A DNA stretch of 21,997 nt, from contig JANLWK010000266.1 of assembly GCA_031364505.1 (NCBI GenBank), forward strand, positions 1-21,997, read 5' to 3'. The stretch comes from JANLWK01 sp031364505. GTDB taxonomy: Bacteria; Eisenbacteria; RBG-16-71-46. The translations under genes and the position numbers were made by a program. The notes below the pieces were generated by a model. It searched no databases. It was not told where the DNA came from and saw nothing but the letters and a program-made list of their open reading frames with translations. Each line of letters begins with the position of its first letter. The stretch's first letter is position 1. Positions 1-7,071 of this stretch are shown piece after piece.

Positions 1-62
1 TGCTGGGATGGATCGCCAGCCTGCTCGCGCTGTCGCGCGTGCTGCGCTCGGTCGGCGCATGA
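1..62 (+). CDS. ftsX: Cell division protein FtsX, C-terminal end (partial)
   Basis: Reading from base 3, the frame gives a short hydrophobic tail, L-G-W-I-A-S-L-L-A-L-S-R-V-L-R-S-V-G-A, ending at TGA 60-62. FtsX proteins end in a last transmembrane helix followed by a short basic tail of this shape. The TGA overlaps the ATG of envC at 59 (ATGA), which indicates translational coupling. FtsEX is the ABC-type complex that controls septal peptidoglycan hydrolysis through EnvC, so the neighbour supports the call. Only about 20 residues are visible, so identity rests on context as much as on sequence. Confidence 0.6.
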   Translation, partial: LGWIASLLALSRVLRSVGA

Positions 63-1237
63 TCCGCCGCGCCGTCCTCGCGCTGCTCCTCTTGGGGCTG
101 CCCGTGGCGGCCGGGGCGCAGGACAGCCTCGAGGCGGCCAAGCGCAGCGAGCTCGAGGCGATCCGGCGCCAGGCACAGGAGAAGCGGCAGGCGGCGAAGC
201 AGCTGCTCAGCCAGGAGACGAAGGAGATCTCGCTGCTCCGCCGGACCGACCGCCGGCTCACCGAGACGCGCCGCCGCCTGCGGTCGCTCGACCAGCGCAA
301 GCGGTCGCTCGGCCAGGATCTCGAGTACACGCGGGTGAGCCTCGTGCGCAGCCAGTCGGCGCTCCGGCTCCAGAAGGACCGCCTCGCGCGTCGGCTGCGC
401 AACGTCTACAAGTACGGGGGCGAGCACTCGCTCGAGTTCCTGCTGTCGACCCAGTCCTTCGCACAGCTGCTCGCGCGCTGGGACTTCCTCGTCATGGTGG
501 CCGAGCAGGACCGCATGCTGCTCGAGGACGTGTCGGCGAAGCAGGCGGTCGTGAAGGAGAACCAGGACCTGCTGCAGGGCCGGCTCACCGAGGTCGCGAA
601 GACGACGCAGCAGACGAACCGCGAGACCAGCCGGCTCGCCGCGCTGCGTCAGGACAAGGCCTCGACGGTGCGCTCGATCCAGTCGAAGCGCCAGTCCTAC
701 GAGTCGGCCGCCGCGGAGCTGGAGCGCACCGCCCGCTCGATGCAGCGCCTGCTCGCAAATCTAGAAACGCGCCGGCGCGCCGAGACCGAGCGCGCACGCA
801 CCGAGGGGCGCAGCCCGCAGCCCTACACCGGCGACTTCGCGCGCGGCGAGGGCCGGCTCGAATGGCCCGTGCGCGGCAGCGTCATCGGACGCTTCGGCCC
901 CGAGACGCACCCGAAGTGGGGCACGGTGACGATGAACAACGGCATCGACATCGCGACCCCGGTGGGCACCGCCGTGCGCGTCGTGGCGCGCGGTCGCGTC
1001 GACTACACGAGCGACGACTTCGGCGCCTACGGGCAGATGGTCGTCGTGAACCACGGCGACGGCTATTACACGCTGTACGGCCACCTGTCGTCGATCTCGG
1101 TCGCGGTCGGAGCGGAGCTCGCCGCGGGCCAGACGGTCGGCCTCTCGGGCGACACCGGCTCGCTCAAGGGGCCGGTCCTGCACTTCGAGGTGCGTAAGGG
1201 CGCCCAGTCTTTGAATCCCCAGGGCTGGCTGCAGTAG
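59..1237 (+). CDS. envC: EnvC-like murein hydrolase activator (coiled coil plus LytM/M23 domain)
   Basis: A 392-residue exported protein. I chose ATG 59 over ATG 8 because it begins a clean signal peptide (basic M-I-R-R, hydrophobic core, cleavage near A-G-A-Q at about residue 20) and overlaps the ftsX stop. Residues 21-250 are charged and helical, as in the EnvC/PcsB coiled coil that docks on FtsX. Residues 280-392 form a LytM/peptidase M23 domain with N-G-I-D, Y-G-H-L and L-H-F-E-V. The first zinc ligand of the usual H-x3-D motif is Asn (N293) and the first His of the usual H-x-H is Val (V373). The domain is therefore probably non-hydrolytic and activates amidases, as E. coli EnvC does. It acts in the periplasm at the septum. 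A small hairpin follows the stop. Confidence 0.9.
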   Translation: MIRRAVLALLLLGLPVAAGAQDSLEAAKRSELEAIRRQAQEKRQAAKQLLSQETKEISLLRRTDRRLTETRRRLRSLDQRKRSLGQDLEYTRVSLVRSQSALRLQKDRLARRLRNVYKYGGEHSLEFLLSTQSFAQLLARWDFLVMVAEQDRMLLEDVSAKQAVVKENQDLLQGRLTEVAKTTQQTNRETSRLAALRQDKASTVRSIQSKRQSYESAAAELERTARSMQRLLANLETRRRAETERARTEGRSPQPYTGDFARGEGRLEWPVRGSVIGRFGPETHPKWGTVTMNNGIDIATPVGTAVRVVARGRVDYTSDDFGAYGQMVVVNHGDGYYTLYGHLSSISVAVGAELAAGQTVGLSGDTGSLKGPVLHFEVRKGAQSLNPQGWLQ

Positions 1238-1259
1238 CGACGCGCGGTGGCGCGTGTCG
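1238..1259 (+). terminator. Hairpin abutting the envC stop codon
   Basis: Directly after the TAG at 1235-1237, CGAC-GCGC (1238-1245) pairs with GCGC (1250-1253) and GTCG (1256-1259), with loop GGTG and a two-base bulge. There is no T-run. It could be a U-less terminator or an mRNA 3' end stabiliser. Confidence 0.35.
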
Positions 1260-1293
1260 TGCCGTAACGGAATCCTCGTCCGCACCCGGCCCG

Positions 1294-1306
1294 ACACGAG
1301 TCGTGT
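1294..1306. promoter_or_regulatory. Dyad symmetry overlapping the holB promoter
   Basis: ACACGA (1294-1299), one G, then TCGTGT (1301-1306) is a perfect 6+1+6 dyad. Its last base is the first base of the putative -10 element of holB. The position suits an operator, but it may be chance in a GC-rich spacer. Confidence 0.25.
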
Positions 1307-1311
1307 ATTCT
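1306..1311 (+). promoter_or_regulatory. Putative -10 element of holB (leaderless arrangement)
   Basis: TATTCT matches the sigma-70 -10 consensus at four of six positions, including the key T, A and final T. It ends 6 nt before the holB ATG at 1318, so transcription would begin at or next to the start codon. No clear -35 and no Shine-Dalgarno sequence are present. Confidence 0.5.
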
Positions 1312-1317
1312 GCGGCC

Positions 1318-2538
1318 ATGCCCGTGCCCCGTCTCGCCGAGATTCTCGGCCAGCCCGAAGCCGTCGAGTTCCTGACCGGCGTCGCCGCGCGCGGGCGCTA
1401 CGCGAACGCCTATCTGCTCCACGGCCCCGCCGGCGTCGGCAAGGGCACGGCGGCCCTCGCCTTCGCGCGCGCGATCCTGTGCGAGCGCGCCACGGGCGCC
1501 GCCCCGCGCGCTTCGGCCCAGGCGGGCGTGTTCGGCGACGCCGGGCCCCCGCCGCCCGAGCCGAACCCGACGCCGGGTGACGCCTGCAATGCCTGCGGCG
1601 CCTGCGGCCGCAGCGCCGCGCTCCAGCACCCCGATCTCAAGTTCCTGTTCCCGGCCTCGGGCGAGGAGAAGAAGCTCGAGGAGACGATGATCGAGACGAT
1701 CGAGGCGTGGCGCGCCGATCCGTGGTTCGTGTTCACCTACGACAAGGCCGCCTCGATCCGGATTTCCATCACGCGCGACCTGCTGCGCGACCTTGCGTTC
1801 AAGCCATACGAGGCCGAGCGCCGCGTCGTCGTCGTGCGCGACGCGGACCGGATGCGCGAGGACCAGTACTCGGCGATGCTCAAGTCCATCGAGGAGCCCG
1901 CGGCCGCCACGGTGTGGGTGCTCACGACGTCGCGTCCGACACGCCTGCCGGCGACGATTCGTTCGCGCTGCCAGCGCGTGCGCTTCCGCCCGCTCGCCGA
2001 GGCGCAGATCGGCGACGTGCTGCGCTCGCGCGTCGGCGTCGACGCGGCGTCGGCGCGCATGTTGTCGGCGCTCGCCGCGGGATCGCTCGGCCGCGCGCTG
2101 GTGTTGCGCGACACGGATTTCCTCAAGGACCGCGACAAGGCGCTCGCGCTGCTCGCCAGCGCGCGCAGCGGCAACGCCGCCGGGCTGTGGACGGCCGTGC
2201 AGGCGATCAACAGCTTCGGCCGCACCGGCCGCGAGGCGCTGCGCCGGCTGATTGAGTTCCAGATCCTGTGGCAGCGCGACCTGCTGCGCGCGCGCTACGG
2301 CGGTGAGACCGAGTCGTTCGTGCACGCCGACCGCAAGGCCGACATCCTGCGCGCCGCCGGAGCAGTCGACGCCACCGAGATCCGCCGCCGGCTGATGATC
2401 CTCGAAGAAGCGCTGCGCTCGATCGACGGCAACATCACCGTCGACACGACGCTGTTCTCCGCCGAGAGCCGCCTCGCCGATCCGTCGCTGTCACGCACGG
2501 AATGGCCCGCGCACCCGTCGGCGAGGTGGAATTACTAG
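1318..2538 (+). CDS. holB: DNA polymerase III subunit delta-prime (clamp-loader AAA+ protein)
   Basis: A 406-residue protein of the DnaX/HolB family, the clamp-loader subunit that opens the sliding clamp with DnaX and delta. Visible features are an N-terminal L-G-Q motif, a Walker A of the form H-G-P-A-G-V-G-K-G near residue 40, a zinc-site C-N-A-C-G-A-C near residue 105, a sensor-like L-K-S-I-E-E-P near residue 190, and the R-S-R-C-Q sensor/arginine motif near residue 220. A proline-rich insertion of about 30 residues lies between the first zinc Cys (I-L-C-E) and the other three. ATG 1318 was preferred to GTG 1303 because the -10-like TATTCT lies directly before it. In many bacteria holB neighbours the PSP1 gene; here that gene is 6 kb away, beyond the trehalose island. 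Confidence 0.85.
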   Translation: MPVPRLAEILGQPEAVEFLTGVAARGRYANAYLLHGPAGVGKGTAALAFARAILCERATGAAPRASAQAGVFGDAGPPPPEPNPTPGDACNACGACGRSAALQHPDLKFLFPASGEEKKLEETMIETIEAWRADPWFVFTYDKAASIRISITRDLLRDLAFKPYEAERRVVVVRDADRMREDQYSAMLKSIEEPAAATVWVLTTSRPTRLPATIRSRCQRVRFRPLAEAQIGDVLRSRVGVDAASARMLSALAAGSLGRALVLRDTDFLKDRDKALALLASARSGNAAGLWTAVQAINSFGRTGREALRRLIEFQILWQRDLLRARYGGETESFVHADRKADILRAAGAVDATEIRRRLMILEEALRSIDGNITVDTTLFSAESRLADPSLSRTEWPAHPSARWNY

Positions 2539-2552
2539 CATCGCCGAGCGAC

Positions 2553-2580
2553 CGCGAGCCGGCCTCGTCGACGGCTCGCG
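2553..2580 (+). terminator. Hairpin downstream of holB
   Basis: CGCGAGCC (2553-2560) and GGCTCGCG (2573-2580) form a perfect 8-bp stem with a 12-nt loop, 14 nt after the holB stop. There is no T-run, so it is a possible terminator or 3' end structure only. Confidence 0.4.
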
Positions 2581-2626
2581 ACGGTTCGTGAACCCATCGG
2601 CGCACGCGTTTACGCGCAGCGAACGA

Positions 2627-2645
2627 AACTGTCCCGGGGACAGTT
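2627..2645 (-). repeat. ACTGTCC palindromic repeat, copy 1
   Basis: AACTGTCCC, one central G, then GGGACAGTT: a 19-nt palindrome. Judged by the conserved flank (TTTCGTTC on the right arm of other copies), this copy lies in reverse orientation: its left flank GAACGAAA is the complement of that flank, and its complemented flank continues to match copies 4 and 5 for roughly 15 further bases. Confidence 0.75.
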
Positions 2646-2697
2646 GGGTTTCGAGCTCATTGCGACGCGAAGCAGATCGCGGACGGCCACCACACAT

Positions 2698-2719
2698 GAA
2701 CTGTCCTCGAGGACAGTTC
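2698..2719 (+). repeat. ACTGTCC palindromic repeat, copy 2
   Basis: A perfect 22-nt palindrome with arms GAACTGTCCTC and GAGGACAGTTC. The core differs from copy 1 (TCGA rather than CGG) while both arms stay paired, so the change is compensated. Confidence 0.75.
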
Positions 2720-2767
2720 GCGTTCCTCGCGCGTTGGCTCTGTCCGGATCGGCGGGCACGGAGTGCA

Positions 2768-2854
2768 GGTGGGCGGGCATGTCGTTCGCCGGCGGAGCGA
2801 AGTAGCCTCTTCTGCGATCGAAAGCGCAGCCGGCGGACGACGTGCCCGCCCGCC
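2768..2854 (+). repeat. Long imperfect inverted repeat (26-bp stem, 35-nt loop)
   Basis: Bases 2768-2793 pair with 2829-2854 over 26 positions: 23 Watson-Crick pairs and three T-G pairs (2770/2852, 2780/2842, 2786/2836). In plus-strand RNA these become U-G wobbles; in minus-strand RNA they would be A-C mismatches. The loop contains a second small stem, CTGCG (2812-2816) with CGCAG (2825-2829), which competes by one base with the main stem. It lies between palindrome copies 2 and 3. It could be a non-autonomous mobile element, a bidirectional terminator or a structured RNA. Confidence 0.7.
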
Positions 2855-2862
2855 GCGTGGTG

Positions 2863-2880
2863 ACTGTCCCCGGGGACAGT
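2863..2880 (+). repeat. ACTGTCC palindromic repeat, copy 3
   Basis: A perfect 18-nt palindrome, ACTGTCCCC then GGGGACAGT, followed by TTCGATT, similar to the TTCGTT flank of the other copies. It starts 8 nt after the long inverted repeat. Confidence 0.75.
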
Positions 2881-2960
2881 TTCGATTGATCCCGTGAAAC
2901 TCAAGAAGCTCGACGACGCGCGAGCATCGCGCAAAAATTTACCAGCCGCGAGTCGCACCC

Positions 2961-3746
2961 CTACGGGCAGCGCCTGCGCGTCAGCCACTCGAGGAACCGC
3001 AGCGCGCCCGCGGGACTTCCGACGCGGTACCGGGCGCCGCGATGGTGGTGGCCGACGCCCACGGTGATGCCTCCGCCGCGGTTCACCGCCTCGATCGCCG
3101 GCGCGTCGTTGGCGTCGTCGCCGAGATAGATCGCGAGCTTGCCGCGCAGGGCGCCCCAGGTGCTGAGCGCCGAGGCCTTGCTCCACGTCACGTCGGGCAT
3201 CACGTCGAGCACCAGGTTGCCGGCGACGACGTGAGCGCGCGGCGCGCACGCGGCGATGATGCGCCGGGCCCCGCGCCGGAACGGCGCCCGCTGCGGCGGC
3301 GCGAGGGCGCGCAGGTGGAGTGACAGCGACAGCTTCTTGTTCTCGAGCCACGAGCCTTCGAACCGGCGGCACCAGGCGCCGAGGCGCGTGGCGAGCGTGG
3401 CCGGCAGCCGGCGCGACGGGGGCACGTGCGTGTGGACAGGGTGCCCGGGCGTGCGCGTCTCGAGCCCGGCGAGTCCCGCGAGGAACAGCTCGCGTGAGCC
3501 GAGGCGCGCGCTCAGATCGGCGAGTCGGCGTCCCGACAGCACCGCGACCTGGACTCCGGGGCAGCGCGCGAGGGCGGCGAGCGCGTGACGCGCGCGATCG
3601 GACAGCAGGGCCCGCGTCGGATGCGACACGATCGGCGTCAGCGTGCCATCGAAATCCGTTGCCACGAACAGGCGCGGGGCCCGCTCGATGCGTCGTTCCA
3701 TCGACACGAGATGGGGCCACAGCGGCCGAGCGTCCTGCATCGGCAT
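2961..3746 (-). CDS. otsB: Trehalose-6-phosphate phosphatase
   Basis: A HAD-superfamily phosphatase that removes phosphate from trehalose 6-phosphate, the second step of the OtsA-OtsB route. All four HAD motifs are visible: D-F-D-G-T at about residues 31-35 (nucleophile Asp and acid/base Asp), L-S-G-R at 70-73, the Lys of W-S-K-A-S-A-L, and G-D-D-A-N-D-A-P near residue 205. The start at 3746 gives 261 residues, close to the E. coli OtsB length, and has GGAGA about 8 nt upstream. Further in-frame starts at 3794 (ATG) and 3803 (GTG) lack a ribosome site. It is transcribed away from otsA, which starts 212 nt away, so the two share a divergent control region. The TAG stop is at 2963-2961. Confidence 0.88.
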   Translation of the reverse strand: MPMQDARPLWPHLVSMERRIERAPRLFVATDFDGTLTPIVSHPTRALLSDRARHALAALARCPGVQVAVLSGRRLADLSARLGSRELFLAGLAGLETRTPGHPVHTHVPPSRRLPATLATRLGAWCRRFEGSWLENKKLSLSLHLRALAPPQRAPFRRGARRIIAACAPRAHVVAGNLVLDVMPDVTWSKASALSTWGALRGKLAIYLGDDANDAPAIEAVNRGGGITVGVGHHHRGARYRVGSPAGALRFLEWLTRRRCP

Positions 3747-3904
3747 CCCAGCAGTCTCCGGGTCGGGCAACGGGTCTAAGGCCACGCGCAGCATGGGAGG
3801 CACGGCGAAACGGCGTCAAGCACGCGCGGGCCCGCCCTGGCGCACCTTGCATGGACTTGATATCGGCCGAAAGGTCGCGTGACCGGGATCGCGCGGGCGC
3901 AGGC

Positions 3905-3910
3905 TATACT
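3905..3910 (+). promoter_or_regulatory. Putative -10 element of otsA
   Basis: TATACT in the context GGCTATACTC, nearly the same as the metG element at 9462. No good -35 is seen at 17 nt. The leader to the ATG at 3959 would be about 42 nt and includes the AGGAGG ribosome site at 3943-3948. Confidence 0.5.
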
Positions 3911-3958
3911 CCGTCGCTGGCCGCCGAGTTCGACGTTCGAACAGGAGGGCGTATCCGC

Positions 3959-5587
3959 ATGGAGCTGCCCCCGCGCATCCGAGGAGCCCTGAACCGGGCC
4001 GCCGTTCGCGGCCACCAGGCTCGCTCGGGACCGTCGCGCACCACCCAGGCGGATCTCGTCGCCTGGGTGCACGACCACCTGCGCAATCGCCGCCTGCTCG
4101 TGGTGTCCAACCGCCAGCCCTATTCGCACGTGCGGGACGGCGAGGACGGGATCCGCGTGATCCGGAACGCCGGCGGCCTCACGGTGGCGCTGGATGCCGT
4201 GGCGCGCGCCGTCGGCGGCGTGTGGGTGGCGCACGGCAGCGGCGATGCCGACCGCGAGGCGAGTGACGCGCGCGACCGGGTGCCCTGCCCGCCCGACCGC
4301 CCGACCTACACGCTGCGCCGCCTGTGGCTGACACCCGAGGACCAGGCCCAGTACTACTCCGGCTTCTCGAACGGAACGCTGTGGCCGCTGTGCCACATCG
4401 CCTACGTGCGCCCGCGGTTCGTCGGCGAGCAGTGGGAGCGCTATCGCGACGTGAACCGCCGGTTCGCCGAGGGGGCGCTCGAGGAGATCGGCGGCGATCG
4501 CGCCATCGTGTTCCTCCAGGACTACCACCTGGCGCTGGCGGCGAAGACGCTGCGCGAGCGGCGGCCCGACCTGCACATCGCGATGTTCTGGCACATCCCG
4601 TGGCCGAACCCCGAGGTGTTCCGCGTGCTGCCGTGGCAGCGCGAGGTGCTCGAGGGGCTGCTCGCGAACGACCTGGTCGGGTTCCACATCCGTGCCCACG
4701 CGCTCAACTTCCTCGACACCGTCGCGGCCACGCTCGAGGCGCGCGTCGACTACGAGCACATGGCGATCGAGCGCGCCGGCCACCGCACCTGGGTGCGGCA
4801 CTTTCCGATCAGCGTGCCGGCCGACGAGATCGGCGTGCTCGCCGAGGCGCAGGAGAGCGCCGACGCCGAGCGGACGATCCGCGACGCGCTCGGCCTCGAG
4901 GGCTGCCGCATCGGCCTGGGCGTCGACCGGCTCGACTACACGAAGGGAGTGCCCGAGCGCCTCGAGGCGCTGGAGCGGCTCTACGAGCGCTGGCCCGAGC
5001 TGGTGGGCAAGTTCGTGTTCATCCAGATCGGCGTGCCGTCGCGCGTCGAGCTGGAGGAGTACCGCGACATCCAGCGGCGCACGCGGCTGATCACCCAGCG
5101 CATCAACCAGCGCTTCCCCCGCCCCGCCGGGCCGACCGTGCACCTGATCGAGGAAAACCACGACTTTCGCCAGCTCATCCCCTACTACCGCATGGCCGAC
5201 CTGTGCGCGGTGACGTCGCTCCACGACGGGATGAACCTGGTCGCCAAGGAGTACCTCGCCGCCTCGACCGACCTGGAGGGCGCGCTCGTGCTGTCGCCGT
5301 TCACGGGCGCGGCGCGCGAGCTGGAGCGCGCGTTCCTCGCCTCGCCGTACGATTGCGAGGGCATGGCGGAGACGTTCCACGCGGCCCTGACCGAGTCGGC
5401 CGAGTCGCGGCGCGAGCGGATGCGGGCGCTGCGTGAGACGGTGCTGCGGCGCAACATCTACGATTGGGCGATCGAGGTGTTCGACGCGATCGAGGAGCTG
5501 GCACTGCGCGCGCCCGCGAACGAGACCATCGAACCGAAAACACGTCAGGCCACGGCCGGCAAGCTGCGGGGAATGAAGCCGGCCTAA
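3959..5587 (+). CDS. otsA: Alpha,alpha-trehalose-phosphate synthase (UDP-forming), GT20
   Basis: This 542-residue glycosyltransferase makes trehalose 6-phosphate from UDP-glucose and glucose 6-phosphate in the cytoplasm. Conserved GT20 segments are present: S-N-R-Q-P near residue 52, N-A-G-G-L, Q-D-Y-H-L near 182, I-P-W-P-N-P-E, the signature V-D-R-L-D-Y-T-K-G near 325, and H-D-G-M-N-L-V-A-K-E-Y near 424. ATG 3959 is supported by AGGAGG 10 nt upstream and by the start of homology. The frame stays open upstream but that part is the shadow of otsB. An N-terminal extension of about 45 residues and a short C-terminal tail make it longer than E. coli OtsA (474). It leads an operon: the next gene starts about 15 nt after the stop. 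Confidence 0.93.
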   Translation: MELPPRIRGALNRAAVRGHQARSGPSRTTQADLVAWVHDHLRNRRLLVVSNRQPYSHVRDGEDGIRVIRNAGGLTVALDAVARAVGGVWVAHGSGDADREASDARDRVPCPPDRPTYTLRRLWLTPEDQAQYYSGFSNGTLWPLCHIAYVRPRFVGEQWERYRDVNRRFAEGALEEIGGDRAIVFLQDYHLALAAKTLRERRPDLHIAMFWHIPWPNPEVFRVLPWQREVLEGLLANDLVGFHIRAHALNFLDTVAATLEARVDYEHMAIERAGHRTWVRHFPISVPADEIGVLAEAQESADAERTIRDALGLEGCRIGLGVDRLDYTKGVPERLEALERLYERWPELVGKFVFIQIGVPSRVELEEYRDIQRRTRLITQRINQRFPRPAGPTVHLIEENHDFRQLIPYYRMADLCAVTSLHDGMNLVAKEYLAASTDLEGALVLSPFTGAARELERAFLASPYDCEGMAETFHAALTESAESRRERMRALRETVLRRNIYDWAIEVFDAIEELALRAPANETIEPKTRQATAGKLRGMKPA

Positions 5588-5602
5588 TCCGGGAGGTGCA
5601 TG

Positions 5603-6307
5603 ATGCGCGTTCTGGCCCTGTTGCAGACGACCGCGTTCGAGGCGGTGTGGGACCGCGTGTCCAACCTGCTCGCGAACGCGGCGCGGGGCGGGCTGGACCT
5701 GGGCATCGCGCTGGTCATCGGGCTCGTCGGCTGGCTGCTCGCCCGGCTGCTCGCCCGGATCACGCTGCTGCTCCTGCGCGCGGTGCGCTTCAACCACGCC
5801 ATGCGCAGCCTCGGCGGCGCCGGCGGCCCCGAGCGGTTCGAACCCGCCGCACTCGCGTCGTGGGGTGTCTACTGGGCGGTGCTGCTGCTCACCGTGATGG
5901 TCGCCTCGGACATACTGGGACTCAACTTCACCGCCTCGCTCGGCGACCGGCTGCGCGACATCCTGCCGCGCGTCATGGCGGCGACGATCGTGCTCGTCGT
6001 CGGCGTGCTCGTGTCGATGGGCTTCGGCGCCATCACACGGCGCGTGTTCGAGACGGCCGGCGCCACGCGCAGCCGGCTGCGCGGCCAGGCCGTGACCGCG
6101 ACGCTGAGCGCGTTCGCCGTGCTGCTGGCGCTCGAGCAGCTCGGACTCGCCGCGCAGTTCATCCTCGCCCTCGGCGTGGCGGCCATCGCGTCGATCGGGC
6201 TCGGGGCGGCGCTGGCCTTCGGCCTCGGCTGCCGCGACCTCGCGCGCGACTTCATCGTCGAATACTTGCGTTCCGCGGAAGACGACTCTCCGCGCCGGCC
6301 CGCCTGA
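5603..6307 (+). CDS. Mechanosensitive-channel-like membrane protein with conserved TM-helix repeats
   Basis: A 234-residue integral membrane protein. Hydrophobic helices lie at about residues 33-60, 88-112, 125-150, 165-185 and 190-212. The segment A-L-A-F-G-L-G-C-R-D-L-A-R-D-F near the C-terminus is the hallmark of the conserved TM helix repeat found in small MscS-related and CmpX-type proteins. The cytosolic beta domain of full MscS is absent. Two adjacent ATGs exist (5600 and 5603); the second has better spacing (6 nt) from GGAGG at 5592-5596. It lies between otsA and the DUF5752-like gene (gap 11 nt) in the same operon, which suggests a part in osmotic response. Channel activity is inferred, not shown. 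Confidence 0.78.
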   Translation: MRVLALLQTTAFEAVWDRVSNLLANAARGGLDLGIALVIGLVGWLLARLLARITLLLLRAVRFNHAMRSLGGAGGPERFEPAALASWGVYWAVLLLTVMVASDILGLNFTASLGDRLRDILPRVMAATIVLVVGVLVSMGFGAITRRVFETAGATRSRLRGQAVTATLSAFAVLLALEQLGLAAQFILALGVAAIASIGLGAALAFGLGCRDLARDFIVEYLRSAEDDSPRRPA

Positions 6308-6318
6308 GCCCGCCCGCG

Positions 6319-7071
6319 ATGACGACTCCGGACTTCGAACTGGAAGGCGTGGTGCATCTCGTGCGCCCGGCGTTCCTCGAGGCGACGGACCTCGAGAGCC
6401 TGCGCGCCGGCATCGCCGCGTCGGACGACGAGACGCTGTTCCTCCACGCGCTGCAGTGCCGGCTCCGCCTGCCCGCGGCGCATGAGCATCCGCCCGACGA
6501 CTTCAGCGCCTGGGTGAACGGCGTCGTGCAGGATCGCGAGACCGCCGAGCGGCTGCTGTTCGCCGCGCAGCGCCGCGGCGGCACCGCCGAGGCCCTCCGC
6601 GCCTCGCTGCTCGGAGTGCTCGAAACGGTGCCCGAAAAGGCGCGCCGCGCGCGCACGGCGCCGGCCGAGGCCACGTTCATCTTCCTCGCCGCCGAGTCGG
6701 TGCGCGTACCGACGGGCGTCGTCGTCTCCACGGCCGACGCGCTTTTCGCGGCCCTCGGCGAGGCCGACGCGAGCGTGTGGTTCTACCATTTCATCGAGCG
6801 CCCCTGGTTCGACGGCCAGGCGCCGGCGCCCGCGACGTGGCTGCGCGCGATCGGCGAGGGCCGCACCGCGGCGTGGCTCGAGGAGGCCGCCGCCGCGGGG
6901 CTGCCGATCGAGATGCTGCGGCGCCAGGTGCTCGCGCGCTGGCGGCGGCGGCATCTCGGCCGCCGTGTCGCGGACCTCGCCGCGCGCTCGGATGACCAGC
7001 GACGCGACGTCGGCCACGAGGCGGTGACGCGTCTCGTGCGGCGGCTCAAGCAGGGCGGAGGCAGGTCGTGA
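6319..7071 (+). CDS. DUF5752-like protein with internal duplication
   Basis: A 250-residue soluble protein of unknown function. It resembles the DUF5752 family, which in my recollection is commonly encoded beside TreT-type glycosyltransferases. Two similar segments can be seen. Residues about 12-83 read F-L-E-A-T-D-L-E-S-L, then L-F-L-H-A, then D-F-S-A-W-V, then E-T-A-E-R-L. Residues about 117-188 read V-V-V-S-T-A-D-A-L, then V-W-F-Y-H-F, then A-T-W-L-R-A-I, then R-T-A-A-W-L. No catalytic motif is evident and the C-terminus is Arg-rich. The ATG at 6319 is 11 nt after the channel-like gene, and the stop overlaps the treT GTG by 4 nt (GTGA). Tight coupling to treT suggests a regulatory or partner role. 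Confidence 0.65.
   Translation: MTTPDFELEGVVHLVRPAFLEATDLESLRAGIAASDDETLFLHALQCRLRLPAAHEHPPDDFSAWVNGVVQDRETAERLLFAAQRRGGTAEALRASLLGVLETVPEKARRARTAPAEATFIFLAAESVRVPTGVVVSTADALFAALGEADASVWFYHFIERPWFDGQAPAPATWLRAIGEGRTAAWLEEAAAAGLPIEMLRRQVLARWRRRHLGRRVADLAARSDDQRRDVGHEAVTRLVRRLKQGGGRS

Larger units (their letters stand above)
2539..2960. other. Convergent intergenic region with repeats, no gene seen
   Basis: These 422 bases separate holB (+) from otsB (-). I see no credible coding frame. The region holds a hairpin after holB, three copies of an ACTGTCC/GGACAGT palindrome and, between copies two and three, a 26-bp inverted repeat. These are listed separately. Confidence 0.7.

Noticed and set aside
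2588..2863. Small plus-strand frame across the palindromes after holB
   Set aside because: It reads through both palindromes and one arm of the long inverted repeat and has no ribosome site or recognisable product.
3320..3958. Upstream extension of otsA to base 3320
   Set aside because: It overlaps otsB antisense, and the ATG at 3959 has AGGAGG and a -10 element just upstream.
3776..5797. Long open frame on the minus strand opposite otsA (673 codons)
   Set aside because: It is antisense to a clear GT20 gene, has low-complexity His/Arg/Val-rich composition and no recognisable domain; long shadow frames are expected at this GC content.
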